From: Cytobacillus firmus
Lineage (GTDB): Bacteria > Bacillota > Bacilli > Bacillales > Cytobacillaceae
DNA: 64,000 nucleotides
Direction of reading: 5' to 3'
Assembly: GCF_023657595.1 (NCBI RefSeq)
Contig: NZ_CP098323.1
Span: forward strand, 3,806,001-3,870,000
Positions within the stretch are counted from its first letter, which is position 1. Every line of letters begins with the position of its first letter. The translations under genes were made by a program, and so were the position numbers. The notes beneath the pieces were generated by a model. It was given only the letters and a program-made list of their open reading frames with translations. It made no database searches and was not told where the DNA came from. Shown piece after piece: positions 1-7,890 of the stretch.

Positions 1-1466
1 GCTTGAATATAAATCTCCGGATTCATTAAGGTTTGAACTGCCAGCTGGGTATATGCAGAGATTCCTTCAGCCCCCAAGCCCAGCAATATTGTCAGCAGGC
101 TGAGACAGGCTATCGGGAACATCACCCCTTTAGTGGTACCTGACTCCATTTCCTCACTTAAAAACGTTTCTCCCCAAAAACAATTCATAAAAATTTTAAT
201 AACGGAGTAGAGGGCCATCAGACTTGTTAACAGACCTATTGCGCCAAGCCAGAAATAGCCGGCTTCGAAAGTGCCTTGCGTTATAAATACTTTGCCAAGG
301 AAACCGCTTAATGGAGGTATTCCTGCCAGGGACAGAGCAGCAATAAAGAACATCCATCCAAGATATGGGTGATTGCGAATGAGACCGCTCATATCTTTTA
401 GTTTCCCTGTGCCTGTAAGACTGATGATTGTCCCGCCTAATAAGAATATAAGCGCCTTAACGATTATGTCATGAATCATATAGTATACAGAGCCGGTTAA
501 TCCCTCGATTGAGAAAGAGGCCAGCCCAGCAATGATAAAACCAACGCCTATAATGACGTTATAAGCAAGTATGTTCTTAATATCCCAATGTGCAACAGCT
601 CCAATCGCACCAAGGATCATGGTTGCCGCTCCCAAAATGCCGATTAGGAGATGTGTAACTTTTGGCTCGTGGTAGAAAACCAGGGTAAACAAACGAAATA
701 TCGCATAGATGCCAACCTTTGTTAATAGCGCGGCAAAAACCGCAGCCACAGCCGCTGGTGGGGCACTATATGAGCCTGGGAGCCAAAAGAATAGAAAGAG
801 TGCAGCTTTGAGGCTGAATATGACCAGCAATAATATAGATATAATGGTCAATAGCCCGCTCTGGCCTGTCTCTGCAACCCTCACTGAAAGATGGGCAAAG
901 TTTAAAGTTCCTGTAATAGCATAAATATAGGCGATTGCCACGAGGAAAAGAAATGATGAAATAATATTGGTAAGTACATATTTAATAGACTCCCGGAGCT
1001 GCACCTTAGTGCCCCCCAATGAAATCAATACGTATGAAGAAATGAGCATCACTTCAAAACAGACAAACAGGTTAAATAAGTCCCCAGTAATAAAAGAGCC
1101 ATTTACTCCGGTAATCAGAAATAAAAATAAAGGATAAAAATAATGGCTCTCCCTTTCTTCTCCTATTGATCTGAAGGCATAAAGCAAGCAGCAGACAGCT
1201 ACAATACTTGTTATTAAAAGCAGCATGGAAGAAAACATATCAGCGACCATGCTTACCCCAAACGGGGGCTTCCAGCCGCCTAAATGCAGGGTCTGAATCC
1301 CGGTGTTTTTATTTTCGCCCATTAACATGACCGCAATGATTCCTGATGCTGATAATGCAATGAGGCTTAAGATTTTATGAAGTTTTATATTCCTCCTAAA
1401 AATCACCATGACCATTCCTGTAATCAGAGGGATGATTATGGGCAAAATAATTAAGTTATTCATCAT
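1..1466 (-). CDS. mrpD: Mrp Na+/H+ antiporter subunit D (3' end cut by window)
   Basis: Polytopic membrane subunit of the multi-subunit Na+(K+)/H+ antiporter Mrp/Mnh, of the NuoM/NuoN-like proton-antiporter family. The reverse strand stays open from an ATG-ATG pair at 1461-1466 to the window edge, 488 codons; the Bacillus subtilis protein is about 493 residues, so only the last few residues are missing. The translation is hydrophobic throughout, with family motifs such as FEVMLISSYVLISLG and FFWLPGSYSAPP. The start overlaps the end of mrpC by about 10 bases and has an AGAGG ribosome site. mrpE, F and G should follow beyond the left edge (inference from the conserved operon). Confidence 0.93.
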   Translation of the reverse strand, partial: MMNNLIILPIIIPLITGMVMVIFRRNIKLHKILSLIALSASGIIAVMLMGENKNTGIQTLHLGGWKPPFGVSMVADMFSSMLLLITSIVAVCCLLYAFRSIGEERESHYFYPLFLFLITGVNGSFITGDLFNLFVCFEVMLISSYVLISLGGTKVQLRESIKYVLTNIISSFLFLVAIAYIYAITGTLNFAHLSVRVAETGQSGLLTIISILLLVIFSLKAALFLFFWLPGSYSAPPAAVAAVFAALLTKVGIYAIFRLFTLVFYHEPKVTHLLIGILGAATMILGAIGAVAHWDIKNILAYNVIIGVGFIIAGLASFSIEGLTGSVYYMIHDIIVKALIFLLGGTIISLTGTGKLKDMSGLIRNHPYLGWMFFIAALSLAGIPPLSGFLGKVFITQGTFEAGYFWLGAIGLLTSLMALYSVIKIFMNCFWGETFLSEEMESGTTKGVMFPIACLSLLTILLGLGAEGISAYTQLAVQTLMNPEIYIQ

Positions 1467-1794
1467 GATTACCTCTCATTTGATCCGTATCGTCTGTGCC
1501 CAGCACTTTATATGCACGATAGCTCAACACTAAGAAAAGGGCAGTTGTTGCAAAATTAATAACAATCGCAGTTAATATAAGTGCCTGCGGCAGCGCATCG
1601 GTAAATGGAAGGTCCTGCAGACCCAATAATGGAGGACCTCCCGTCTTTAAACCGCCCATAGTGAGAATAAGCAGATGGACCCCATGACTGATAATGGACG
1701 TTCCCAAGATGATTCTAAGCAAACTCTTGGTTAAGATTAAATAGGTTCCTATAGCAAAAAACAGACCGACAAGCAGTGACATTAAAGTTTCCAT
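1456..1794 (-). CDS. mrpC: Mrp Na+/H+ antiporter subunit C
   Basis: Small membrane subunit related to NuoK, part of the Mrp antiporter that expels Na+ and helps hold cytoplasmic pH under alkaline stress. The 112 residues match the family's usual length (about 113) and form three hydrophobic segments; the motif LGTSIISHGVHLLIL is typical of MrpC/NuoK. It sits 2 bases after mrpB and its stop codon lies inside the mrpD start region, so the genes are translated from one message. Nothing is unusual in the sequence. Confidence 0.95.
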   Translation of the reverse strand: METLMSLLVGLFFAIGTYLILTKSLLRIILGTSIISHGVHLLILTMGGLKTGGPPLLGLQDLPFTDALPQALILTAIVINFATTALFLVLSYRAYKVLGTDDTDQMRGNHDE

Positions 1795-1796
1795 TC

Positions 1797-2222
1797 TTAG
1801 TGATCATCACCTATACTCAGAATTATGGACATCGATGTCCCAATAACTGCCAGCGCAACCCCGACATCGAAGAGAACTGCAGTAGCCAGTTCAGTCTTTC
1901 CGAAAACCGGAATGTCGAAATAATCAAATGCCTGTGTTAAAAATGGCGCCCCAAAAACAATGCCTCCTACCCCTGTAAAAACAGCAATTAAAACTCCAAT
2001 GGCTGTAAGCACTTTAAAATCAACGGGTATGTTTTGACGGACTGTTTCAATATCGAAAGCCAGTAACAGAAGCGTCAGAGCAGCTGAAAACCCTAAACCT
2101 CCGATGAATCCTCCGCCAGGGTTATGATGTCCTGAGAAGAATAGGTTAATCGAAAAGGTAAGTATGATAACTACTGCAACCTTTATAACAGCATGCAAAA
2201 TGATATCATTTGGTTCTTTCAC
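1797..2222 (-). CDS. mrpB: Mrp Na+/H+ antiporter subunit B
   Basis: MnhB-domain subunit of the Mrp antiporter: 141 residues, against about 143 in B. subtilis, with four membrane segments and the conserved glycine-rich stretch GHHNPGGGFIGGL. The start is a GTG at 2220-2222 that lies inside the last codons of mrpA (17-base overlap), which suggests translational coupling. Second gene of the mrpABCD... operon. Confidence 0.95.
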   Translation of the reverse strand: MKEPNDIILHAVIKVAVVIILTFSINLFFSGHHNPGGGFIGGLGFSAALTLLLLAFDIETVRQNIPVDFKVLTAIGVLIAVFTGVGGIVFGAPFLTQAFDYFDIPVFGKTELATAVLFDVGVALAVIGTSMSIILSIGDDH

Positions 2223-4623
2223 TTCTATCCCTCCCCGATATTCTCAGTTTCACAAGTGTGTACACTCCTAAGGAAGCAATGCCAAGAACAAATATTTCAA
2301 GCATTGTATCAATCCCCCGGAAGTCTACAAGTATGGCGTTAACAATGTTTCTTGCCCCGGCAAGTTCATATGAATTTTCATAATAATAGGCGATAGGCTC
2401 GAATAACCTTGTCCCATTAGCTGATAGTGCTAGAATTGCCACTATCGCCCCAACACCAAGAGAAATCACTAAATTTGTCATTCTGAATTTCACTCTGACT
2501 GCTTCCCTCCGTAATTCGGGCAAATGGTAAAAACATAAAAGGAAAAGGGCAGTTGTTACTGTCTCAACCACCAGCTGTGTTAAAGCTAAATCCGGTGCGC
2601 GGAAAATGACAAAGAAAAGTGAAACCAGGTATCCAAGAGCACCAACTGCTACTATAGCCGTCAGCCTTGATTTGGAAAATAGAACGGTTAAGGCCGCTGT
2701 TAACATACTAATGATTAACACACCTTCATATATGCTGACAGGTCCATTATTGCTGGCATCAAAGGCTGCTCCATCCAAGAACAATATACAACCGCCAACA
2801 ATAATGATTAGAAAAGTGAAGATATAAACAAAATAATCACGTATAAAACCTGTCATATAACTCTTTGTTAGAGAAAGGGACATGTCTTCCATTTTGCCGA
2901 GCCCTTGATTATAGAAGTTATTGAAGGTCATGCTATACGGATAGGTCGAATAAATGCCAATCCACTTTTTTAGATATAGATATAGAAGTGCTCCTGCTGC
3001 GACGACCCCCATGGTCATAAATAATTCAGTATTCCAGCCATGCCAGGCACTGATCTTGATCTCAATTTCCCCAGGCTGAGAATAGGCAGGCAAAACGGCT
3101 CCCATTGCAGGCTTAAGAATGTATTTAGAAAGTACATTAGGGAAAAAGAAAATAATAATAACCAGGGAAGATAAAATAACCGGAGGCACTAACATTCCAA
3201 CTGGTGCTTCGTGAGCTGCTTTTTCCAGCTTTTTCGGCTTGTATTTCCCGGTAAAGGTCTTGAAAATCAGGATCATACAATAGATAAAAGTAAACACACT
3301 TGCTGCCCAGGCGATAACAGGGAAAATTACCCCTAAGGATTCCATGCTGAATATAGACATATCAGAAGCATTCAACACAGCGGTAAAGAACATTTCTTTA
3401 CTTAGAAATCCATTAAATGGAGGAAGGCCAGCCATTGAAAAGCCGCCAATTATAGCCAGGGTAAAAGAAATTGGCATGAGGTGCATCAAACCGCCAAGTC
3501 TTCTAATATCCCTTGTTCCGGTTTCATGGTCAATGATCCCCACAACCATAAACAAACTTCCCTTAAACGTAGAGTGATTGATTAAATGAAAGATTGCAGC
3601 GAGGACGGCTACTGCGTACATTGAAGCTTCATCACCTGTACCGTAATACAGGGAAGCTGACCCCATGCCAAGCAGACTCATAATCAGCCCGAGCTGGCTG
3701 ATGGTTGAGTAGGCTAATAAAGCCTTTAAGTCTGTTTGTTTTACCGCGTTAAGAGAACCATACAGTAATGTTACAAGCCCGGCACTGGTTACGAGCCAAA
3801 ACCACTCTGCAGAACCTCCAAAAATCGGCGTCATACGCGCTACTAGGTATATTCCCGCTTTTACCATTGTCGCTGAGTGCAGGTAAGCACTAATTGGCGT
3901 TGGAGCTTCCATTGCATCTGGAAGCCAAATGCTGAATGGGAATTGTGCGGATTTTGTGAACGCCCCAAGAAGAAGGAGAATCATTGCAGGCAAAAATAAG
4001 GAATGATCATATATTGAGTCAGTTTGGTGGATTATTTCACGAATGCTATATGTTTCTGTCATCATTGACAGCATGATAAATCCGGCAAGCATGGCAAGTC
4101 CGCCAAAAATCGTAATATTCATTGATTTCTGTGCCCCATACCGCGATTTTTCCCTTTGATACCAATAAGCAATTAATAAGAAAGATGAGATGCTTGTCAA
4201 TTCCCAATAAACATATAAAACAAGAATGTTATCAGAGAAAACCAAGCCAAGCATGGCTCCCATAAATAACAGCAAATAAACATAAAAATTATGCAGTGAT
4301 TCTTTCAGCTTTGACATGTAATAAATGGAATACAGAACAACCAATGAGCCGATTCCTGTAATAACCAAGCCAAAAACTAAGCTTAATCCATCAATATATG
4401 TTGTGTAATTTATTCCATAAGATGGTATCCAGGGCACAGAAATAAAAATCGTTTCACCCTTTGAAATAACTGGAATATACCTTAGTAAATACAGAAAGAT
4501 AACTGAAGGCACACTAAGCACAAACCAGCCCGTATGTATACGTGGTGTAAACACTCTATAAATCAACGGAACAATTATTGCAAATAAAAATGGAATTAAA
4601 ACCATTATGTGCAGCCAAGACAA
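2206..4623 (-). CDS. mrpA: Mrp Na+/H+ antiporter subunit A
   Basis: Largest subunit of the Mrp antiporter, 805 residues (about 801 in B. subtilis). The N-terminal two thirds resembles NuoL, with the conserved LYVYWELTSISSFLL and WLPDAMEAPTPISAYLHSATMVKAG regions; the C-terminal third carries MnhA-type helices. It begins with TTG at 4621-4623, chosen because a strong GGGAGGGG ribosome site lies just upstream and the resulting N-terminus MSWLHIMVLIPF fits the family. First gene of the operon; the next gene upstream is divergent. No clear promoter was recognised in the 228-base gap on this strand. Confidence 0.96.
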   Translation of the reverse strand: MSWLHIMVLIPFLFAIIVPLIYRVFTPRIHTGWFVLSVPSVIFLYLLRYIPVISKGETIFISVPWIPSYGINYTTYIDGLSLVFGLVITGIGSLVVLYSIYYMSKLKESLHNFYVYLLLFMGAMLGLVFSDNILVLYVYWELTSISSFLLIAYWYQREKSRYGAQKSMNITIFGGLAMLAGFIMLSMMTETYSIREIIHQTDSIYDHSLFLPAMILLLLGAFTKSAQFPFSIWLPDAMEAPTPISAYLHSATMVKAGIYLVARMTPIFGGSAEWFWLVTSAGLVTLLYGSLNAVKQTDLKALLAYSTISQLGLIMSLLGMGSASLYYGTGDEASMYAVAVLAAIFHLINHSTFKGSLFMVVGIIDHETGTRDIRRLGGLMHLMPISFTLAIIGGFSMAGLPPFNGFLSKEMFFTAVLNASDMSIFSMESLGVIFPVIAWAASVFTFIYCMILIFKTFTGKYKPKKLEKAAHEAPVGMLVPPVILSSLVIIIFFFPNVLSKYILKPAMGAVLPAYSQPGEIEIKISAWHGWNTELFMTMGVVAAGALLYLYLKKWIGIYSTYPYSMTFNNFYNQGLGKMEDMSLSLTKSYMTGFIRDYFVYIFTFLIIIVGGCILFLDGAAFDASNNGPVSIYEGVLIISMLTAALTVLFSKSRLTAIVAVGALGYLVSLFFVIFRAPDLALTQLVVETVTTALFLLCFYHLPELRREAVRVKFRMTNLVISLGVGAIVAILALSANGTRLFEPIAYYYENSYELAGARNIVNAILVDFRGIDTMLEIFVLGIASLGVYTLVKLRISGRDRSERTK

Positions 4624-4763
4624 ATTGGTCCCCTCCCTTTCTTATGAATTCCAGGTCACTCTGCTGCTTTAGAATTTCAGGGTATTTTAATTGGTCTCTT
4701 AGAGTATGCTCCCATATTCATAAAACCATTACCTCAGAGATTGATTAAATTTCTTGAATGACA

Positions 4764-4792
4764 TTGACTGTTCAAGTTGCATAAGCTATAGT
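4764..4792 (+). promoter_or_regulatory. sigmaA-type promoter of the Usp-like gene
   Basis: TTGACT at 4764-4769 and TATAGT at 4787-4792 with a 17-base spacer, each one mismatch or close to consensus. It would give a leader of roughly 54 bases ahead of the GTG start at 4853. Confidence 0.65.
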
Positions 4793-4852
4793 CATACATA
4801 GTTTAATTTATGAACACTACTATTTTTCACATCTATTCGAGGTGAGTTTACA

Positions 4853-5539
4853 GTGAAGAAACTAAAAGGACGAATGGACGAAAGCATTCTTGTTTGCGTT
4901 TATTACGGCCCAAATGGTGAAAAGTTAATTCGCCGCGGATGCCAAATAGCAAGTATGCTAGATTGTCCTTTATATATTTTGACCATTGATCCAAAACCTT
5001 TTGATGAAATGGATGCGGAGAAATCCCATTACATCACGAGATGGAAACAATTAGCCGAACACTTTAGTGCTGATGCTTTCATTTTGAAGGATAATGATAA
5101 GCGGCCAGTATCCAAAGTAATCACCGAAGTGGCAAGGGAAAAAGGAATTACACAAATAATTCTTGGCCAAACAGCTCAAAGCCGCTGGGAACAAATTGCC
5201 AAAGGGTCCATCATCAATACACTTCTTCGTGAAATTCCATTTGTGGATCTTCATATCATTTCTGTGTCCCGCTACCTGAAAGATCAGGAGGGCCAATTTG
5301 AAAAAGGCGTCCGAGCATACCTCGTTAAGGATGGCAGCAACTATCGTGTGACATTTAAACATACGAAGGATGCTGAATATGAAGGAATCTTCTTTAAAGA
5401 TCAGGGTACTGACTTTAATAATGGGGTTTTTAAATTTATGAAAGACCAGAAGACACTACAAGTCATCGTGACAGAAGACATAATATCTGACTTAACTAAT
5501 GTTGATTTAGATGATTCCTTGAATGATGATGATGAATAA
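4853..5539 (+). CDS. Universal stress protein-like (KdpD-type Usp domain) protein
   Basis: A 228-residue soluble protein. Residues about 9-150 read as a Usp nucleotide-binding-like domain of the kind found in the cytoplasmic part of the KdpD sensor (ILVCVYYGPNGEKLIRRG at the start, IILGQTAQSRWEQIAKGSI with the G-x2-G/S-type phosphate-loop pattern near 120-140). The remaining 75 residues are less familiar and end in a very acidic tail (DLDDSLNDDDE). GTG start at 4853 preceded by GAGGTGAG. It is divergent from mrp, and a role linked to monovalent-cation or pH stress is only a guess from that position. There is no kinase domain, so it is not KdpD. Confidence 0.8.
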   Translation: MKKLKGRMDESILVCVYYGPNGEKLIRRGCQIASMLDCPLYILTIDPKPFDEMDAEKSHYITRWKQLAEHFSADAFILKDNDKRPVSKVITEVAREKGITQIILGQTAQSRWEQIAKGSIINTLLREIPFVDLHIISVSRYLKDQEGQFEKGVRAYLVKDGSNYRVTFKHTKDAEYEGIFFKDQGTDFNNGVFKFMKDQKTLQVIVTEDIISDLTNVDLDDSLNDDDE

Positions 5540-5549
5540 TGAATAATTC

Positions 5550-5580
5550 CTCCTCTGCTGAAATGCGGAGGAGTTTTTTT
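5550..5580 (+). terminator. Intrinsic terminator after the Usp-like gene
   Basis: A 9-bp stem (5550-5558 with 5565-5573, one G-T wobble) around a TGAAAT loop, followed by seven T. It starts 10 bases after the stop codon. Confidence 0.85.
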
Positions 5581-5595
5581 ATGCTTTCAATAAGA

Positions 5596-6180
5596 CTAAA
5601 GATTAACATCCACCTTAATTAATTGCTTTTGGCCTCTCTCAATTCCTAAATAACGCAATGTTTCAGCTGATGAATGGTGATTATATATGGACATAATGAT
5701 CGATATGGCAATCCCTTTTCTGTAAGCATGATAACCAAAGGTTTTACGGAGTGTGTGTGTACCGATTTTTCCCTCTATTCCCGCTTCCTTTGCAGCACTA
5801 TTTATGATCCGGTAAGCCTGCTGGCGAGTTATTGGCTGATTATTCTTCTTGGATTTAAAAAGAAAATCGCACTCAGTAAAATCATGCTGGGAAAAATATT
5901 TTTTTAATTCTTTTTTCACACTGTTATTTAAATAATACGCTTTCTGTTCATTGCTATTTTTAGATTCGGCACAATTGTTTAAATCATCAATATATATAAA
6001 TTCCTTTATTTCTTTCCCATCTGAAACATCGCTGATTCTCAAAGAAAGCAGGTCACTGACTCTAATGCCTGTATTTATTCCCAATACAAATAGCAATAAG
6101 TCCCGCTGTGATTGTCTCTTTAAAATCTCTTTAATTTTATAAATACTTTTGATGTCCTTGATAGGATCAACATATTCCAC
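5596..6180 (-). CDS. Small lone tyrosine recombinase (phage-integrase family)
   Basis: A 194-residue tyrosine recombinase consisting of the catalytic domain only; the N-terminal core-binding (SAM-like) domain of XerC or phage integrases is absent. The full catalytic set is present: R40 (NTGIRVSDLL), a candidate lysine near K80, H142-x-x-R145 (HTLRKTFGYH), H168/H169 and the nucleophile Y177 (TLRYLG). GTG start at 6178-6180 with a GGAGGG ribosome site. It stands alone: neighbours are backbone genes and no phage or transposon genes or second recombinase are nearby. A domesticated recombinase or a relic of a lost element is possible; the target is unknown. A 12-bp inverted repeat spans its promoter. 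Confidence 0.85.
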   Translation of the reverse strand: MEYVDPIKDIKSIYKIKEILKRQSQRDLLLFVLGINTGIRVSDLLSLRISDVSDGKEIKEFIYIDDLNNCAESKNSNEQKAYYLNNSVKKELKKYFSQHDFTECDFLFKSKKNNQPITRQQAYRIINSAAKEAGIEGKIGTHTLRKTFGYHAYRKGIAISIIMSIYNHHSSAETLRYLGIERGQKQLIKVDVNL

Positions 6181-6198
6181 TAGATTCCCTCCTGCATC

Positions 6199-6241
6199 TA
6201 ATGTTACTTAATTATATGCTATCAGAAACTAAGTAACATTA
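6199..6241. repeat. 12-bp inverted repeat across the recombinase promoter
   Basis: TAATGTTACTTA at 6199-6210 and its exact complement TAAGTAACATTA at 6230-6241, 19 bases apart. On the reverse strand a perfect TATAAT -10 box occupies 6211-6216, directly beside the first arm, and the expected -35 position (about 6234-6239) falls in the other arm. This looks like an operator; binding by the recombinase itself is an alternative reading. Confidence 0.7.
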
Positions 6242-6273
6242 CAAACAATTCATTTGTATTTTTGTCCACAACA

Positions 6274-6310
6274 GAAACATGCAAGAGAAGTACATTCCCT
6301 TGCATGTTTC
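6274..6310 (-). terminator. Hairpin between bofC and the recombinase gene
   Basis: Perfect 12-bp inverted repeat GAAACATGCAAG / CTTGCATGTTTC with a 13-base loop. It lies just after the bofC stop; the following bases on the reverse strand (TGTTGTGG) are only weakly T-rich, so termination is likely but not certain. Confidence 0.55.
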
Positions 6311-6319
6311 ACCGCTTTT

Positions 6320-6868
6320 TCAATTCGCCTGCTTTTCACCGGCAGAATAGCTTTTAAAGGTTTCCAGAACTTTCACATATCGATCTTTTGAAACAATAGG
6401 TATTCCTTTTTTTAATTCTTCACATTTTGCACTTTCTAATTTTCCTAAGTCGATTTGAAAGAATGACTGAATAATATTCGTATTTTGCGGCTTTCCATTG
6501 AAGATGGTAAGTGTTCCGTCCTCCGTTACACCGAAATACCCATTTGCTTTTAATAACGGTGAAATATCATCCACTTTCCTGCGGAATACCATATAATCTA
6601 TATCCATATCAACAAGCTGCCATTGATCATATTTAGCCCAGAAATCTTCAAGAGTCCATATGGTTTCCTCTATTGTTTCCTGGCTCACTTCCCCATCCAG
6701 ATACTCCCTTTCCAAAATGACCTCCATCTTAAGCGGACCTTCAATTCGTTCCTCTGCTGCCTTAGCATATATAGATGTGCTGTTAGATAGAAAATTGAAT
6801 GCATCCGGATGGAAGAAGAGATAAAAGGAAGCAGCTCCTGCTATTAGCAAGCACCATATGGTTCTCAT
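6320..6868 (-). CDS. bofC: BofC, forespore inhibitor of SpoIVB-triggered pro-sigmaK processing
   Basis: Secreted forespore protein that restrains the SpoIVB signalling protease, so that pro-sigmaK is processed in the mother cell at the right time. The 182 residues (170 in B. subtilis) begin with a hydrophobic signal segment (residues 4-20) and contain the BofC pattern VILEREYLDGEVSQE and the C-terminal region beginning GYFGVTEDGTLTIFNG. ATG start with a CGAGGTGA ribosome site. In Bacillus it is a forespore (sigmaG) gene; I could not recognise a convincing sigmaG promoter here. It works with the SpoIVFA/SpoIVFB pair encoded about 17 kb away. Confidence 0.92.
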   Translation of the reverse strand: MRTIWCLLIAGAASFYLFFHPDAFNFLSNSTSIYAKAAEERIEGPLKMEVILEREYLDGEVSQETIEETIWTLEDFWAKYDQWQLVDMDIDYMVFRRKVDDISPLLKANGYFGVTEDGTLTIFNGKPQNTNIIQSFFQIDLGKLESAKCEELKKGIPIVSKDRYVKVLETFKSYSAGEKQAN

Positions 6869-6988
6869 GATCGATCACCTCGATTAAATAGTAACTTCTT
6901 CACTATCTGCCTGAGCCTGTTTTTCCCAGATCTTTATGATTAGTGTGGCCAAAATTTTCATGTTTATCCTGAAATAATTTTATATGTG

Positions 6989-7020
6989 GAAAGGGGCAAA
7001 GCATAGCTGCTTTCCCCCTT
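6989..7020 (-). terminator. Hairpin downstream of coxA
   Basis: Arms AAGGGGCAAAGCA and TGCTTTCCCCCTT pair with one bulge-like mismatch just after the coxA stop. Only a short T run follows on the reverse strand, so this is a probable rather than textbook terminator. Confidence 0.5.
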
Positions 7021-7029
7021 GCTAATTCG

Positions 7030-7773
7030 TTATTTTTCCCTGCGGAATAAGTTTTTCAAATCCCAATCAATTTGCTCTCTTGGGCCTCCATCACGAAGGT
7101 TGTTATCAATGTTTCTTAAACGGCTGAATGTTCCTTCGTCTGTTACCACCTTTGCAGATCTTCCCCGCAAATATGGCTCAACAGCTTCATGAATCGCTTC
7201 TTTCGTTTGTTCTTCCTTATCGTAATCAGTCAGATCTACAGCAATCAAAACATTGCTGCCATACGTAACAGATCTGACGTCTTCAACATTCGGAACAGAT
7301 GCTGCAACGTCGCCGATTTTTTCAGCAAGCTCACCTTCATAAGCCTGATAATAGGAATTTTTAGCTTGTCGCGTATTATCATCGAGATGCCCGTGATAAT
7401 TTGCATCACTATGGCTAAAACGATTATCTTTCATGAAAAAGCTGCGATCTCTGTCCGCAATAGGAATAGTAGGGTTTCCGGTATTTTCGTTCCGGACTCT
7501 TCTGGCATTATTGTTTACTTGGTTATGGCGATTGTTTTCCCCCTCGCCTCCAAGCGTATGATAGATCATTTCTGTCAGAGGCCCATCATTATCGGTACCA
7601 TCTTCCACCCGGGCATTGCCGCCGCGGTTTCCGTGATTCTCATTCGAGTAATATCCCATGGGCTGACCAATTTCATTGTTCCGTTCAACACCTGCATCTT
7701 CGTTCGTTCCGCATCCTGTCATTCCCATTGATAAAATAGCAGCCATCGGCACTGCAAGCAGTTTCTTGTGCAA
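7030..7773 (-). CDS. coxA: CoxA-like sporulation lipoprotein (YhcN/YlaJ family)
   Basis: A 247-residue lipoprotein with signal peptide MHKKLLAVPMAAILSMGMTGC; the lipobox cysteine is C21. The middle is Asn/Arg-rich and low complexity, and the C-terminal half carries the YhcN/YlaJ-type domain (YEGELAEKIGDVAASVPNVE, then VLIAVDLTDYDKEEQ). Position downstream of safA matches B. subtilis coxA (yrbB), a cortex-associated spore protein; that protein is shorter (about 199 residues). The start is TTG at 7771-7773, the only codon that keeps the Lys-Lys signal-peptide head. Its ribosome site GAGGGGGG is the 3' arm of a terminator-like hairpin (7777-7850), so expression may be controlled at that structure. 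The family assignment is firm, the orthology slightly less so. Confidence 0.82.
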   Translation of the reverse strand: MHKKLLAVPMAAILSMGMTGCGTNEDAGVERNNEIGQPMGYYSNENHGNRGGNARVEDGTDNDGPLTEMIYHTLGGEGENNRHNQVNNNARRVRNENTGNPTIPIADRDRSFFMKDNRFSHSDANYHGHLDDNTRQAKNSYYQAYEGELAEKIGDVAASVPNVEDVRSVTYGSNVLIAVDLTDYDKEEQTKEAIHEAVEPYLRGRSAKVVTDEGTFSRLRNIDNNLRDGGPREQIDWDLKNLFRREK

Positions 7774-7776
7774 GCG

Positions 7777-7850
7777 AAAAACCCCCCTCGCTAATATTAC
7801 AAGCCCTGAGCATTTCTGCTCTTATTTAGCTTGTGAGCGAAGAGGGGCTT
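7777..7850 (-). terminator. Terminator-like stem-loop that contains the coxA ribosome site
   Basis: On the reverse strand a long imperfect stem forms from CCCCTC/GAGGGG, GCT/AGC and ACAAGC/GCTTGT pairs with an inner GAGC/GCTC hairpin, followed by five T. The 3' arm GAGGGGGG ends 8 bases before the coxA TTG start. Confidence 0.7.
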
Positions 7851-7890
7851 TCATTCTGTCCATTTACGTCCAATTTTTTAATGGGCATTA

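Noticed and set aside
709-924. Forward-strand frame at the left edge
   Set aside because: Lies opposite mrpD, whose long hydrophobic frame matches the operon and family.
5596-6180. Integrated element (prophage, ICE) carried by the tyrosine recombinase
   Set aside because: No attachment-site repeats, tRNA gene or mobile cargo are seen; flanking genes are backbone on both sides.
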